Source: Ancylostoma caninum (taxonomy: Eukaryota > Nematoda > Chromadorea > Rhabditida > Ancylostomatidae). From it: a stretch of 64,000 bases of DNA. Shown here in pieces: positions 11,336 to 23,690 of the stretch. The notes under the pieces were generated by a model. The model ran no database searches. It was not told the DNA's origin and was given only the letters and a program-made list of their open reading frames with translations. Each line of letters begins with the position of its first letter. The first letter of the stretch is position 1. Location: contig JBAJFG010000036.1 in assembly GCA_037903475.1 (NCBI GenBank), positions 372,001-436,000 of the forward strand, read 5' to 3'. The translations under genes were made by a program, and so were the position numbers.

Positions 11336-12640
11336 GCCCGGTCAAAATATTGCCCAACCAAGTTTTTTGCTCTCTGGAGTCCAAACCGCATGTGTAGCAC
11401 GTATCCCAAGTTCGAGACCTCGATATAAGCTCTATCGCTAGATATGGGACAAAATGTCTGAGGATTATAGTGCCCATGGGAAAACGCGCTCCAACCTACA
11501 AAAGCTGCGCGCCTGCGTACTGAACAACGACGGGCGCTCAGATACATACAGCTTAACGAATATTTCGTGAAACCTTCCCCACCCCATCAAACGGACCACC
11601 GGTCCTTCAAACTTGAATTTTTTCCTACGACGCCACAATAGACAGCATTTAGGGCGCGCCCTATGACGTCATTTGGAAGCACGGACGCCGCAAACTCGCA
11701 AACGACGTACCGAAATTGGTCAATGGAAAGTGTTCGTTGTGAACATTTTCAGCGACTTTTCTGTAGTTCATGAGGTCGCCGTGGGCAACGAATCCAATAG
11801 AAATTCGCGAGTTCGAATTTTGCCCGGACCGAGGGTAAAGCACAGGTGCGATATTTCAAACCACCCCTACGTATTGAGAGGAGCAAAGCAAAAAAGCAAG
11901 GGTGGAGTACGTTGTGTTTTTCCTTTCGAGTAATTCTCGTCTTGCGACCCTTACACAATCCTACGTATGCACTGACTTCGGCAATATGGCCGACGGCTCC
12001 TATTCAGGAAGCATCGTGAGGGAAATGGCGTCCACTCCCTGACGCCGCGGTAATTAGTAAAATTGGTGTATAATTTCTTGCCACAGTGGACCACAGTGAA
12101 TTTACTAAATTCTTCTCCAATTATGCAACTCGCGCACTTCAAATCGGTGTAAAATTGAAGTGGAGAATTTTCGCCCCCTATGCGTTTCTGCGCTCCATCG
12201 CGAAAGAGATTACTGTTGCTTCCACCACAGGGCAGGTGCGGAGAAGGTGCGTGTATCTAGTTCGCGTTAACCGCCATAGGGTCAACGTTTGGATTAACTC
12301 ATATTGCCGTGGGTTAACGAGAGATGCAACACTGGCGCCTTCCTCGACCCCCCCCCCTTCCCAAATATGGGTCTGCAAACTTTTGAAATTACTTCACAGT
12401 ACAAATAAAAATCTTGAATTAATTCATTTTTAATTGTTTTTAAAATTTTTTTCCAATACAGTCTTTATTAATTATTTATTGTTACAATTAATATTTTTAT
12501 TAATTTTATTTTCCGTCTGGGACCCCAAGAGGGCGGAGACCCCGCTTTTTTCCCGCGCCCCTCTCCCCTCCCGCCCATTTTCGTGCGTCCGTCACTGCTC
12601 GAGCGGTGTGCTAACCTTTGACGATCATTATCATCGCACA
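11336..12640. other. No gene recognised; GC-rich then AT-rich
   Basis: A GC-richer block (11400-12340, with GGCGCGCCCTATGACGTCAT) is followed by T/A-rich sequence and then a C-rich block near 12540. It looks like old transposon sequence, but I could not find its ends. Confidence 0.3.
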
Positions 12641-12675
12641 TGATTCCTTACAAACATGCCGAAAAACTTGTTCTT

Positions 12676-12820
12676 GGGCATTCTCTTTTGTGGAGAAGTC
12701 CGGATGTCCGTTGGGAGATATGCAACAAGGGATCGCCTAGTGCAAACGATCGATATCACCCGCTGCACACCCCTGTGGATGATGCGTCACTATGCATCCC
12801 GAATTCTCCACAAAAGAGGG
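12676..12820. repeat. Imperfect inverted repeat
   Basis: TTCTCTTTTGTGGAGAA near 12680 pairs with TTCTCCACAAAAGAGGGAA near 12800, with weaker pairing outward. Probably a small foldback remnant. Confidence 0.45.
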
Positions 12821-13408
12821 AACTCTAGGATGGGTGTTTTCTGCAAATCATGTACAACACTCATGTACAGCACATGATCTCCTAAAGATTGTTTTAATTA
12901 GAAGTCTCAATGCGATTGCAATGTGAGACACCGCCTTCGAAGGATTTCTATAGCTATATGTAGAATCTGAACGAACTGTGGAGAATAGTGGCATACGTGT
13001 TGTATTGTCTTGATATCTTAAGGAATCCCATGTTCTAAAGGGTTGTTGGGCAGAGGAATTTATGAATCCCGGCAACTGTGACCTGCACTTGACCAGGAAT
13101 GAGCTATACGTAGTTACTGCATTGTTTTCGGCATGGTAACTACAATAAGTATTGACTAATGGCACAAAGCGCAGTTGAGTAGATCTCATTGGGAAGGTCC
13201 AATGGCCATTTTGGGGAAATTCGCTTATATCATTAGAAAGAGTGCGTCAGGCTGGCTTGGAATCCCCTAACATCTCAGAACCGAGTGAGATGTGACACTG
13301 CCTTCAAGCCACTACTCGCAGGTGGTTCATTCAGATTGATTCCCGTATCCGGTTGCAATAGGACAGATGATTTTTTTGTTTTTCACTCACATTTTTGATG
13401 TACCTGTA

Positions 13409-13651
13409 AGGGTAATTTATACTAGCTGCGTGCGTCAGTCGCGCATCAGTCGCACGCATCCATTTGCAAGAGATTTTCCATGAAGACCGATCAACACGGC
13501 ATGTACATTCTCAATGAAAAGAACTCGCAAGCCTTAAACGCGTGCGTCTGCGTCTGACGTCTGTGAGCTGCGACTGCGATGCGACTGGGCCCTATTCTTC
13601 ATCACATAGACGTACGCGCGTCAGTCGCACGCATCCAGTATAAATTACCCT
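13409..13651. mobile_element. MITE with AGGGTAATTTATACT ends, copy 1
   Basis: AGGGTAATTTATACT (13409-13423) and its exact complement (13637-13651) bound a 243-bp element whose subterminal parts repeat TGCGTGCG and CAGTCGCACGCATCC. A second copy at 16326-16517 shares the ends and the block CAAGAGATTTTCCATGAAG in diverged form. No protein is encoded. Confidence 0.8.
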
Positions 13652-13998
13652 ATGTCCAGCCACACCTGACACAAGTCATGACACGGATAACTCAGAGACG
13701 AATATTTTCTAGTATGCTGTCTTCAAGGGAATTTCGAAACTTAGAGTTGTTCTTAGCCATGCTACTGATGACCCCCTCTTCCATGCTTTCAAATCCATTT
13801 CTTCTGGATGTCCAATTATCCGAATCTCCGCGTACCACAGTAATCGTTAGAACTTAGTTATAAGTAAGAGCCCAGTCCTTATGCTACTATCTCAAAGATA
13901 TAGACGATACAATTGTTTACTGTTGATTATTGACAATAACTTCGCTGCAAACGCCCTTGATCAAATCATTCGATTTGAGATGGAGAAAGTAGACCTGG

Positions 13999-15917
13999 AT
14001 GGGAAAGTTTATCTTAGCTGTGGATGACCTGGACCATGCTGATCGACTATGTAGAATATTCCCTACAGCAAGCACAAATGAGGTAACCTCAGAAGCAACC
14101 ACACGATTGACAGTTTTTGTTGTTGCTTTGACTAATTCAATCTTACGGACTCACCTTCCAATGACTCATTCTCAGTGGCTTTTTCACAAACCAGTCTGAA
14201 CGATTTAATTAGCACATAATTTTTGTACTCAACTTAGGTAGATGCTGACGTGAACATTTTCCTGACCCCTAAGAATAAAGAGCTTGCTGGCGTGATGAAG
14301 AACGTTGAAATGGCAAAAAGGAGTGCGTCGTTTGCAAGTGACCTAGTCTCATCAGTGGCAGGGTGAGGTTTTCTTGCTCCTTCAACATCTAGAATACTTA
14401 TGGATGTGACAGATGTTAACTTGTGACTCCATACAAGAGCAAATAAACCAAGTAATCCATAAAGATGATTTTAAAAAAACTGGCGGAAAAACTGTATTAT
14501 GTAGCTTTAATTCCTCATTAGATTTCCAGTAGCCTGTTTATATTTAACTATTTATTTCCAGTAACCTAATGTATAATCTAACTTTTCGTACATAGCCCTA
14601 ACCAGGCTTCGCTCTTTATTTTTGCCGCAGTTTCTCCCCTGCCACACTAATCCGAAAAAAAAAAACTTCTTCTTATGCCGCTAATGAAAACATCTACTTT
14701 TATTCTACAATCCCTTTTCCTTTCGCCATTTGAGTACACCTCCGTGTAGTGAAACATTGAATGAATACTTGAGATTGGACCTCAATAACTGTTGACGATG
14801 TCTATCTCAAGGCGTTGCTCACTATCTGAAAGCATTGCAGTCGTGCTCAGAACAAACCACAAACGTTTTGATATTTTCACCTTGTTCACCCCCTGATGAA
14901 CATTTTCCTATAGCGAATAAGTGCTTCTGAGTATATTTGATATTTGAAGGGTTATACTCAAAAGTTTATATTTTAGCAGTATTTCAAGATCGAATTCCAT
15001 TGATTCTGCTCTGTCTTGGGCATCGTTTTCAGATGGACAGGCAGCGGACGAAGTTGATTTGGATGAAGAAATGGAAAAATTTTCTTCTGCTGAGGTCAGC
15101 TGTTATTGTGATGTGCTGGGGTTGCCTCCTTTTGGGATAGTTTGTTAGCGACAAATTGCTACTATGTCTGCTAGTTGATTTCTACCCCTAGGTAATCCTC
15201 AGTCTCCGGCAGCACAGGGGGTGACTTGGAGCGTCTGAAGGACATCGCGAGTTGTGACAAGCGTTCGGAATCGATGGAGCATAGCGATCGATGCGCATCT
15301 TTTCTACCATTGTTATCACTTCCATTGACGCTTCATATTGGTTCCGCTCACTCTAAGGATGTCCCCAGAATAACTCTTTTTGGCTCGTTAATTTACAGCT
15401 GATTCATGCAAATAACTACTTTCTTCTTGAAGAGGTTTTTTTTTCTAACCTTCAGACCCAATGTCCTAAATGATGTCCTCTGGGTTGCGAGATACCCTTT
15501 GAAAGCATAAAAGAAACTGCATGACTCAAATAAATTCTTTTACAGTCACTTAACGAAGACGACAACGGCGGGAAGAACAAAGAGCAAGAACCCTTGAATG
15601 GCGAGAACACTGAAAAGTATACGAAACCATCTCAGTTCCGACTGTCTCTCAAAGAAGTGGCTAAAGAAGTGCTCACCAAGGTACTGTAACTCTCGTATTA
15701 TTAATAGGCAAGTACAAACAGTTCTTAGAGGTTGACCGAAATTTAGGTTTCCATCGCGTCCAGCGGACTGCGCTCTCGCATCCCACGTCCAGTTGACCTG
15801 GAGCGTTTCAACGCCAGGAACGCTGCTGCTAACACTACACTTCGCCGAAAATTCCTGAAGCGGAACAAGTCGCCAGGATTTGAGGAATGTCGATTACTCC
15901 CAGACAGCAGCGAATAG
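13999..15917 (+). CDS. Multi-exon protein of unknown family
   Basis: The last two exons are firm: 15546-15680 (45 codons, phase 0) and 15747-15917, joined by a 66-bp intron and ending TAG. They encode an acidic run (SLNEDDNGGKNKE) and then a basic C-terminus (SRIPRPVDLERFNARNA). AATAAA follows near 15976. Earlier exons with good splice sites are 14016-14082 (DDLDHADRLCRIFPT), in phase with 14238-14337 or 14362 (VDADVNIFLTPKNKEL), 15033-15094 or 15107 (DEVDLDEEMEKF) and a stretch from 15203 (GDLERLKDIASCDKR). Phases among the middle exons do not all close, so an exon is missing or a donor is wrong. The start codon is uncertain. I do not recognise the family. The 3' end converges on the transthyretin-like gene 144 bp away. 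Confidence 0.5.
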
Positions 15918-16060
15918 AACTTACACCTGTGCATGTGATGAAACGTTCAATTGATCAGTTCTGCCTTAACATAAAGAATAAAGCTACATATTTGTTTTAC
16001 AGTAGGAAATGAGCAATAGAAAGGAATAGAAATGAGCCTAAGCAATTGCGGCTGCCATTA

Positions 16061-19000
16061 TTAGTTGACACATTCGCGTCCTTCATCATCGAACGCTCCT
16101 TCGAGATTGATCACACCAATGTCGATCCATTGTTCAGGCGTGGGATTGCCGTTGTGGATGAACTTCTTCGGGATGGTGAACTTGATCTTGCGAGAGCACG
16201 GCTAAATCAGGGAGATAAACGTATCCCTCGATCCTGGGGTAGAATTTCTTTAGCATTTGTCAATTATTAATCTCAAGAGAAATTCTTGTTTAAAGCTCTT
16301 AGAAATGATAAAGGTGAGTTTTCGAAGGGCAATTCACATTGGATGCGTGTGTCAGTCGCACGTCAGACGCATACATGCATTTGCGGAAGATTTTTCATGG
16401 AGTCCGGTCAATGTCATCCAGATCCTGAGCGAAAAGAACACGCGATGTGACTTTTCCTGTCCTTCATCATATAGACGCAGTCGCGCCAAACGCACGCATC
16501 TGGTATAAATTGCTCTTAACGGAACTAAAAAGCTATGCAATTGTGAAGGCATTCAAACTCTTTTCGAGGTTATGAATGTATTATACTAAGGGGTATTCAC
16601 TACCTACTGTGCGCAAAGCTCAAGTTGATGGGAAAAACATTGAAGGCGTACTTTCTTTGCTTGGATGAGGGCATCCGAGCCTTCTGTGGAGATCACGCGC
16701 AGCTTCTCACACGAGTGTTATCCAGAAGTTTTTGCGTTTTTTTTCAGTTTCTATTGTTTCTATGCTATCGTTCCTAACATCATTCATCCCACTGTGGTGT
16801 TCTCGAATGATGAATGTCTTCTTAATTATTCGAAACATTCAGGTAGTGCCAGTGAAACTTTTACCACCAGCACTTCTAGTTGCTCTCTTCTTTCTGCTGG
16901 AGGACTGCGCTAGAGGTTGTTATCAAATTTTAAAAGCGCTGCGACAGTCTAGACTTTGCATATCAAATAGAGATAAGCTGCGTAGTTTGGCGAAAAGGTG
17001 CCATGGGTGAGACAATCAAGTTGTTAGACTTTTTTTTTCTTGGTACACGCAGAGAAATCGTCACAGAACTTGTCTTCATTCGTTCACCGTCAAGAAGCTA
17101 TGTACTCTGAAGTCCGCCGCCTGAACATTTTACGGGTCTCGTTGCCTGGCCAGCAGACGTGCTTGCCTGCTGGCCAGGCACGCAAGAGCCGGAAACTGGC
17201 CAGGCAACACCCGGGAACTGGTCAGGAAATTCAGTCCCGGAATCTGATCAGGCAACCACGAACACCCGGAAACTGGCCAGGCAAGACCCGGAAACTGGCC
17301 AGGCAAAACCCGGAGACTGGCCAGGCAACAATGGGAGGCTGGCGCGGCCGCGCATGTGCCCAGATGTCCCTACAAAAATCAGATGACATGGCCGCTCGGA
17401 GTGAGAGGTCTCACGAAGCCTCATGCAACTCTCTAAATTCCCTACTAACACCCGTAATCTGGTCAGGCAACGGGCGATACCCGTAATCTGGTCAGGCAAC
17501 AGGCGATAGCCGTAATCTGGTCAGGCAACAGGCGATAGCCGTAATCTGCTCAGGCAACACCCGTTTCCTGGTCAGGAAACAGCAAGTCCGGGAATCTGAC
17601 CAGGCAACACCCGTAAATTGAGCCGGATCGGATGTTGACCCGTAAAATGTTCAGGCAACATCTGAAAACGTCGGTTCAGACGTAAACTGGCCAGACAAAC
17701 TTCAGATCTCCCGTTTTCTGGCCAGGCACACCCGTTCTCCCGTCTGCTGGTCCGGCGGCGGACTTCAGAGTAGTGCATTGAGAAGTGCAATTAGCCTTAC
17801 GACGTACATAAGCATTTCTGTAACGAGATGTATACCTAGATCTTCTCAAAGTGCGATAAGCTACCAACACACAGTAGCAGTGGAATTGCGTTTCCTGGTT
17901 CGATAAAAATAAGTCAATTCAGTTTGAATTCGGCAAACGAGAAAGAAATGTAACAATACTAGAACGGAGAGCTCCAGATAAAATGTAAAATCTCGTGGTT
18001 GAAGCAAGAAGATGTATTCACCTGCGGTAGTGAGCTGTTCTCCTCAATTCAAGTCAATTCAATTTGGTAAAATTCGAAGCATGTCGTGTACACAGGAATA
18101 TTTCCGAAATCTTACTTCATCACCCATGAAGTGAAGCTTTTGGGGGTTAAGTTGTCCATTTTCACGAGCAGGGCAAAAATCCAAGACTGCCCTTCTGTGA
18201 TATGATAGTCACACTAGTTGCTTGCACTGTAATCAGGTGGAATATTTGTGGGATTCGAAAGAGCAGTGAACTGCATTGGATCCGACCTTCTTCAACTCAG
18301 GTTATGATATCCTCAGAACTTCCGAAACAACTTTGAAACAAGCAATCTGGCAAGTTGCCCGAAGGCTTCAGACAACTTACCACATTGCTTGGCCCTCACG
18401 AAATAAGTTGGAAACAACATGTAATGGCTGGGGCTAGGCCGAAGATACGTTGTACCGAACTTGTTTTGAACCTCGATAAGTTAGACACAACTTGTTTCCG
18501 CTCTCGATAAGTTGAATACAACATGTTCTGGGCAAGATAAGTTGGAAACAACTTGCTTCAAAACTTCTGAGTCGTAGCAGCTTCGCTTCATTTTAAATAG
18601 GATGGACAGGGTGAGTTGGAGTGACAGAAATAACCATTAAGGATCACTGCTGAACTGACTTCTTGTAAGCACGGCAGATGTCAACCAGTGATCAGCGCAT
18701 TTATGTATATGCGCATTTACACCAACGGTGGTTAACGAACTTGGTTACCGCATAGACTACATCATGTTAGAAGGCATAGGGTGTGAAATTTGATTCGGTA
18801 GCTTTTTTCGTTTGATGATGTGTTCGGCATTATTTATGCGTCAAACTTCATCAAAGCGACCCGAAATCTCTCGAAGTTTCCATGTTGTCTAAGTCCAAAC
18901 GCAGTTTGTTCATGCGGTCGTCGCCGCGGCAAACCAGGAACGCTCGCTACCTCCCAGGAATGTTCTACCCCTCCCGATATGCATTGTATATTGCCGCGTC

Positions 19001-19839
19001 AGAGTTGACGCAGAGCAACCATAAATAAAGCCTTCATGAATCCTAGCCAAAGGTGAATGTGAGTATAAACGGTATTCGGGTTGACAGCAACTAGCGAATA
19101 CGTCTAAAAGTGCACATACAGGAAACTCCAAACGACCGTGTGCAAAGGACGGGACCGTGGCGGGGCATGGCACTAGAGTTCTCTGCTGCTGGCAGAAGCA
19201 GACAACAAGATCCAGCAAGCAGAGTTCCTGTGTCTCTGCCCAAAAGAGCCGCGGCGCTGTCCCGCCCCTTGCACACAACCATTTGGAGTTGCCTGTATAC
19301 TGTAACAGACTGCGTGCGTACCTCACAAGCACACAAGGCAGTAGGCTTAATTGCAGTCAATAACCGGCAAAACCCAAATTATTGAATGTAATCGTACCTT
19401 CAGCCACAAAGGTAGTATTCCGCTGCAAAATGGACAGAAATTCATGGTCACTTCCTAAATGTCCTTGAATATTTCGCTCAACGTGAACTCACCGTCTGCT
19501 CATCCCTGCACTCGTGCCAAATGTACATAACCGGGTCAATCGGGGTCATTTCATGAGTGGTTCCAGTGACTTCGAAGCGTCCACGCTCGTCTGTTCTCTT
19601 CTCATCCAAGGTGTCGTCTGGGTCCGGTCCTGATGAACCAGTTCTAGTGATTATTTCCAGAGGGAAATGTATACTAGTAACTTACCGTAATCAATGTCAA
19701 CAATGCGAACTTTACTGTAGTTAGAGGGTACCGCGCCACACTTCAGTACACCGCGGACGGCGACGCCTTGCTTCCGCATCGCCCAGCATACGCCGACGCA
19801 CAGGAAGAGGTACAAAATAATAGTTTGCCAGAGCCGCAT
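16061..19839 (-). CDS. Transthyretin-like family (TTL/DUF290) secreted protein
   Basis: Complete gene of 143 residues in three exons: 19839-19686, 19629-19493 and 16201-16061. All phases close and all junctions are GT-AG. ATG follows TTTCAG directly, as at a spliced-leader acceptor. Residues 1-20 are a signal peptide (MRLWQTIILYLFLCVGVCWA). The mature part opens with the family's RKQGVAVRGVLKCG block, then a DPDDTLDEKRTDERGRFEV block, an IWHECRDEQT block, and ends in IDIGVINLE...RECVN. Family members are small extracellular proteins that are abundant in nematode secretions. Their ligands are mostly unknown, and one C. elegans member bridges apoptotic cells to an engulfment receptor. Intron 2 is 3.3 kb and carries at least four repeats. 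Confidence 0.93.
16326..16517. mobile_element. MITE, copy 2 of the 13.4 kb element
   Basis: Ends AAGGGCAATTCACATTGGATG and CATCTGGTATAAATTGCTCTT match the 13.4 kb element, as do the internal TCAGTCGCACG and GAAAAGAACACGC-like blocks. It is inserted in intron 2 of the transthyretin-like gene and is more diverged than copy 1. Confidence 0.7.
17105..17770. mobile_element. TA-flanked foldback with CTGGCCAGGCAA repeats
   Basis: CTCTGAAGTCCGCCGCC at 17105 has its exact complement ending at 17770, each flanked by TA. Between them lie many palindromic or direct copies of CTGGCCAGGCAA and the tandem unit GTAATCTGGTCAGGCAACAG (17450-17550). The TA flanks fit a Tc1/mariner-type non-autonomous element. 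The reading frames through it are repeat artefacts. It lies in intron 2 of the transthyretin-like gene. Confidence 0.7.
18390..18565. repeat. Tandem array of AAGTTG-GAAA-CAACTT units
   Basis: Units near 18398, 18473, 18512 and 18536 each read (C)GATAAGTTGGAAACAACTTG with small changes, spaced roughly 25-75 bp. Each unit is a 6-bp hairpin with a GAAA-like loop. It lies in intron 2 of the transthyretin-like gene. Confidence 0.6.
19119..19295. mobile_element. 177-bp MITE with CAGGAAACTCCAAA ends and TA duplication
   Basis: Left end CAGGAAACTCCAAACGACC and right end complement CAGGCAACTCCAAATGG pair over more than 35 bp, including GTGTGCAA and GGGAC blocks. TA flanks both sides. It is related to the element at the left window edge. 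It lies in intron 2 of the transthyretin-like gene. Confidence 0.75.
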
Positions 19840-19859
19840 CTGAAATGGTTGCAGGCTTT

Positions 19860-21940
19860 TTATCGCGATCTGCTAATTTATGTTTGAAAGTGCTAACAGC
19901 AGAACTGAGACACGCATGAAAAAAATTAGCAGAAGTGCTCAGCATCGCTTGCGGCGAAAAAGTGAGGGTGCATACTGGTGGTAAAAAAGTGCTTCAACAT
20001 ATAACGGTGGTTACATTTGTCTTTTGTGAAGCTCAGAGAGAGAGACTGCTTTGGGAGCTAGTGAAATAAGTAGGAATTAACCTTTTCTGTTTTGCCTTCA
20101 ACCTCTTGATGAGAGAAAAAAAAACGAAATGATCACATCTGACAGTAAAAATGTCGATCTTCTCAGAAACCCACATCAGATGATCAAAATAGGGGGATGC
20201 ATCAGCTTGAAGCCGCTTGCACGTGCAGCGTCTTGTCACTGCGATTTTCTGCGTTTCTGCATAATCCTCCTTTGATTGTGAGAAAAAGATGTAGTCTCAC
20301 TAATAGTTTTTCTGCCCAGGCTATGCTCTCGCCGTATCGTTCGTACTACTCTGGTTACGCAGGTAAGGCAATAAGTCAGCGGCGACAGATAATGAATGCT
20401 TCAGGAGATTTGCAATTACTTTAATCTTCGAGAATAAGGGTGCTTCCCAGAGACAAATGTATTTCTTTACTTTTCCACAAATGATATCCATTTGTGAGAC
20501 CGAATCTCCTTTGTGAACGTGCTATTCTTACTGGAAAACCGCTGTACACCTGGTTAGCCACATCTTTCTTCCCGTTATGAGATGGCACCTATAGTTTAAA
20601 GCTTCATTGATGACTACATGAATATGTCAGCTGTGAGTTTTCGAAAAAAAAAACTCCATCAATCAAAATTCTATCCTGAACCGTGATGGGAATATAGCTT
20701 GAAGAGCTTCAAATTGAAAAAATCAAAAGAAGAAGTGATGAAAATGCGTTCTTACATTTAGTATTCTTTTTCTTTTCAGACTCTTATTTTTTCTTTATCT
20801 CAAATTTTGAGAAAAAACCTTTTTTGGATGTATATCCTCGTTCCTGTTGTTGAAGAGCTCATAAAATGCACAAAAGCAGAAATGGGAGCAAATGAGGTGT
20901 CAATTCCACTGAGAGCTTAATCATTTGACGCGTCCACAAGTGGTTGTTGGTCACAGTACGTACAGAAGTACAGCCATGGAGCATTATCAGAGAAAAAAGA
21001 AAGTTAATTTGGGACATCTCCATATAATATACAGTCAAATCTGCAGCAACGACATTTAACGTTTGATTTTCAATAATATTTTGAAGAAACTAGAATTAGC
21101 CTCATCAGAGTCACTCAGCGAATATGATTCACAAGTCTTACGTCTCATCTCCAACAGCTGGAGGTATCTCAAGGAGGAGTACGTTGAAAAAAACTGCTGC
21201 TTCCTCTCTCTTTAAGGCATGGTCCTTTCCATTGTAGTGATGTTGCTGCTAGTTTGCTGGTATGATCATTAATATCAATTATTCTTAAGGTACAGACATA
21301 GGACTGCTGCTGAAAATACTCGAAGGCTAGGCATACAGTTATGAAGATAAATGCCCAGCTCGAAGTGAATCGGTAATTAGTTGAACTCGGTTGAAAATGT
21401 GTATTTCATGGTGAAACCGTATATACTGTCATACGTTATCAACTGAATTTATGCTGTAAAATTGATCTTGTCGCTCATGAAATTTCTGAAAAAAAAATAA
21501 ATAGCCAGGTATCAGCGATAAGCTGGGACCCACGCTATAGCCGAGAAGAAATGCAGAGGCATTAATTCGCTGAGTGATGGGGAGTTGGTGGAAAGTAGTG
21601 CTAAGGGTAGACGGATGGCCGGCTATCAGCGCTTATCTTCTAACGGACGTAAACAACACGCCATATCGCTTCCAAAATAAGGAACCACACGGTGTCCATA
21701 CAGCAGGCATTGATTTTCGGAGTACTTGAGGACATGTTTTCAAACCACTTTGACAACGAAAAGGTTACACGGTTGATTATGTTAGGGTTCTTATACAAAT
21801 GTTCCACGAATAGAGAAAAAGAAAGAAGAATCGGAACAGGTTCCTCAATGAGGTTCTCATTGTTTGGCACAGATTTCTCGTGTTAACGAAGACGATTCGC
21901 GAATGAAAGTGGGAAAATTGCGATACTGAGCTGCGTGGTC
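19860..21940. other. No firm gene; two isolated exon-like stretches
   Basis: Plus-strand 20321-20361 has a strong acceptor (TTCTGCCCAG) and donor (GTAAGG) around a Tyr/Gly-rich peptide (MLSPYRSYYSGYAG). Plus-strand 21085-21215 is open with a protein-like composition (KKLELASSESLSEYDSQV). Neither joins a neighbour in phase. The rest is AT-rich. Confidence 0.25.
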
Positions 21941-21944
21941 GAAG

Positions 21945-22560
21945 GTTTCAGGAGATATGAAACTTGGGAGCAAAGCACAGTTGAATGAAGTCCATAGAAT
22001 GACTTTTTATTGGCCTGCAGGACTGGATAGGACTGGCAGTACAAACGAGCAAAAACTTTCACCTGAAATTTTGGCTTGCTCTGAGGCATGATTGTAGTTG
22101 GACATGGGTAGCAGGAGATGTTGCCAGTTGATGTTCCGATTTTTTCTCAGTTTTGATTAGTAGGAGTTCTGTGCTCTCAGGCAGCAGGTGTGGTTCCCTT
22201 TTCCGCAGTTGTCATCCTTCCGGCTTCGATCTAGTCGATTAAAAAAAGTAAAAAAAGGACATTTTTATCAACTAAACATCATTTCCGTAATTCCTGTGTT
22301 GAACCTTTTTTATTGATGCTGGAGAGCTGAAACTTGAAGCAGAGCACAGTTGGATATTCTCCATAGCATGACTTTTTTCGGATTCCAAGGGTGAGCAGGA
22401 CTGGCGGTACGTATGAACAAAAATGACCTTCCGATATTCAGTCTCGCTCAGTGGTCTAGCAGCAGTACTACTGAAAGTAGTACCCGAATTCTCTACCACA
22501 ACCACGATTCCTCCCCTCTACGGCCCCCCGTTGATAATTTATCAACAGACGCTTGACCCT
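21945..22560. repeat. Long dispersed repeat, pair of 54285-54945
   Basis: Shares in order GGACTGGCAGTAC, AAAACTTTCACCTGAAATTT, TTGGCTTGCTC, CCATTTTTATC, a second AAAGCACAG...ACTTTTTT...GGCAGTACGTAT block and a terminal CCCCCGTTGATAATTTATCAAC palindrome with CGCTTGACCCTGAT. A weaker relative lies at 48540-48690. The class is unknown and no protein was seen. Confidence 0.65.
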
Positions 22561-22654
22561 GATTCCTATGGTAGATTTTACTACTGATATTTTCGTAGTT
22601 TTTTTTTCTGTACTATTGCTTTTCGTAAACCTCAACCTATCGATTCACATTGTA

Positions 22655-22800
22655 TTACAGCATGTCCCAAACAGGTGCGAACGGAACCCCGATTTCCGTG
22701 TTCCGAAACTACCAAAATTCCAGCGTTTTTCGGCTTTCGCCTCTGCAGAAAATGCGAAAAAAGCCGGAAATTTTTGTGAATTCTGGACTGCGAGCAACTT
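22655..22800. repeat. TTCCGA word-repeat element, diverged copy
   Basis: Starts CAGGTGCGAACGGAACCCCG and repeats TTCCG words, with GCGTTTTTCGGC and GCGAAAAAAGCCGGAA blocks shared with 40141-40275. The right end is not clear. Confidence 0.45.
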
Positions 22801-22939
22801 GTATTCTGTTCCAGGGGATGCCGCTGATTTTTTGTGCACTTTTTCAAGAGTTTGCACAACATGGCAGTCTCTAACGAATAGTGACTCTTTCCAAACATGG
22901 ACTGATTTCACACAGATATTGCTGTCATCTACATATGTA

Positions 22940-23455
22940 TAATAACATAAATGTAAAACAGGACGACAATAACATCCACGTCCATGAACTTTTGCAGTGG
23001 CCTTTTCTTTCTTATCCGTAATGACATAATACAGGATAACAATAACCTCTACAGATGATTTTTATGCTGACTTTCTCCGGAATTTTCACAAATGAATTCA
23101 TTTTGTATTGTTGGCCACATTTTTGCAGTTTGTGTTCTTCTGAAGATATACGTGTAATGTGTGTATTGAGCTCAGTGCTGCATAGCAGCATATAGACGAG
23201 ATCAGTGACGGAAGGTGAGCAGGAAAGAGAGAGGCGTGAGCTGTACGTTCTCTTTCACTCCAGAAATATATCTTATATTAGAGTGGTAAGAATGCCTTGA
23301 GCCGTTTGCCACTTTCTTCTGTTTTATTTTGATATTCTGCATAGAATAGAATCTACTCAGAAATATAATCAGTCATTCACTACAGTGCCCCACTTAATGT
23401 TCTAGTCAGCGGTCTCCTTCTCCCAGAAATGGGAAGACCGGGAGTAAAAGATATC
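22940..23455. other. Nothing recognised
   Basis: AT-rich sequence without exon-like structure. Confidence 0.4.
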
Positions 23456-23690
23456 GCTGACCACTAGAGTGTTGCATTCGAAATTTTTTTCGAATATTCG
23501 AATATTCGAATAATCGAATATTTCGATACGGCCGAATATTCGAATATTCGAATAAACGAATATTTTGACATCTCCGAATATTCGAATATTCGAATAATTC
23601 GAATATTCCAACTTCTCGAATATTCGAATTATTCGAATATTCGATCATGAACTCCGAATATTCGAATACTTCGAATATTTGAGAAGTTGT
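23455..23690. repeat. CGAATATT word-repeat element, copy 1
   Basis: The edge CACTAGAGTGTTGCATTCGAAA leads into about 200 bp of reiterated CGAATATT and GAATAATTCG words. The same edge, inverted, closes the copy at 26110-26352. The NIRIFEYSN-type reading frames are artefacts of the palindromic word. Confidence 0.7.

Noticed and set aside
16046..16270. 74-codon plus-strand frame
   Set aside because: It is the antisense of transthyretin-like exon 3, which is the real coding strand.
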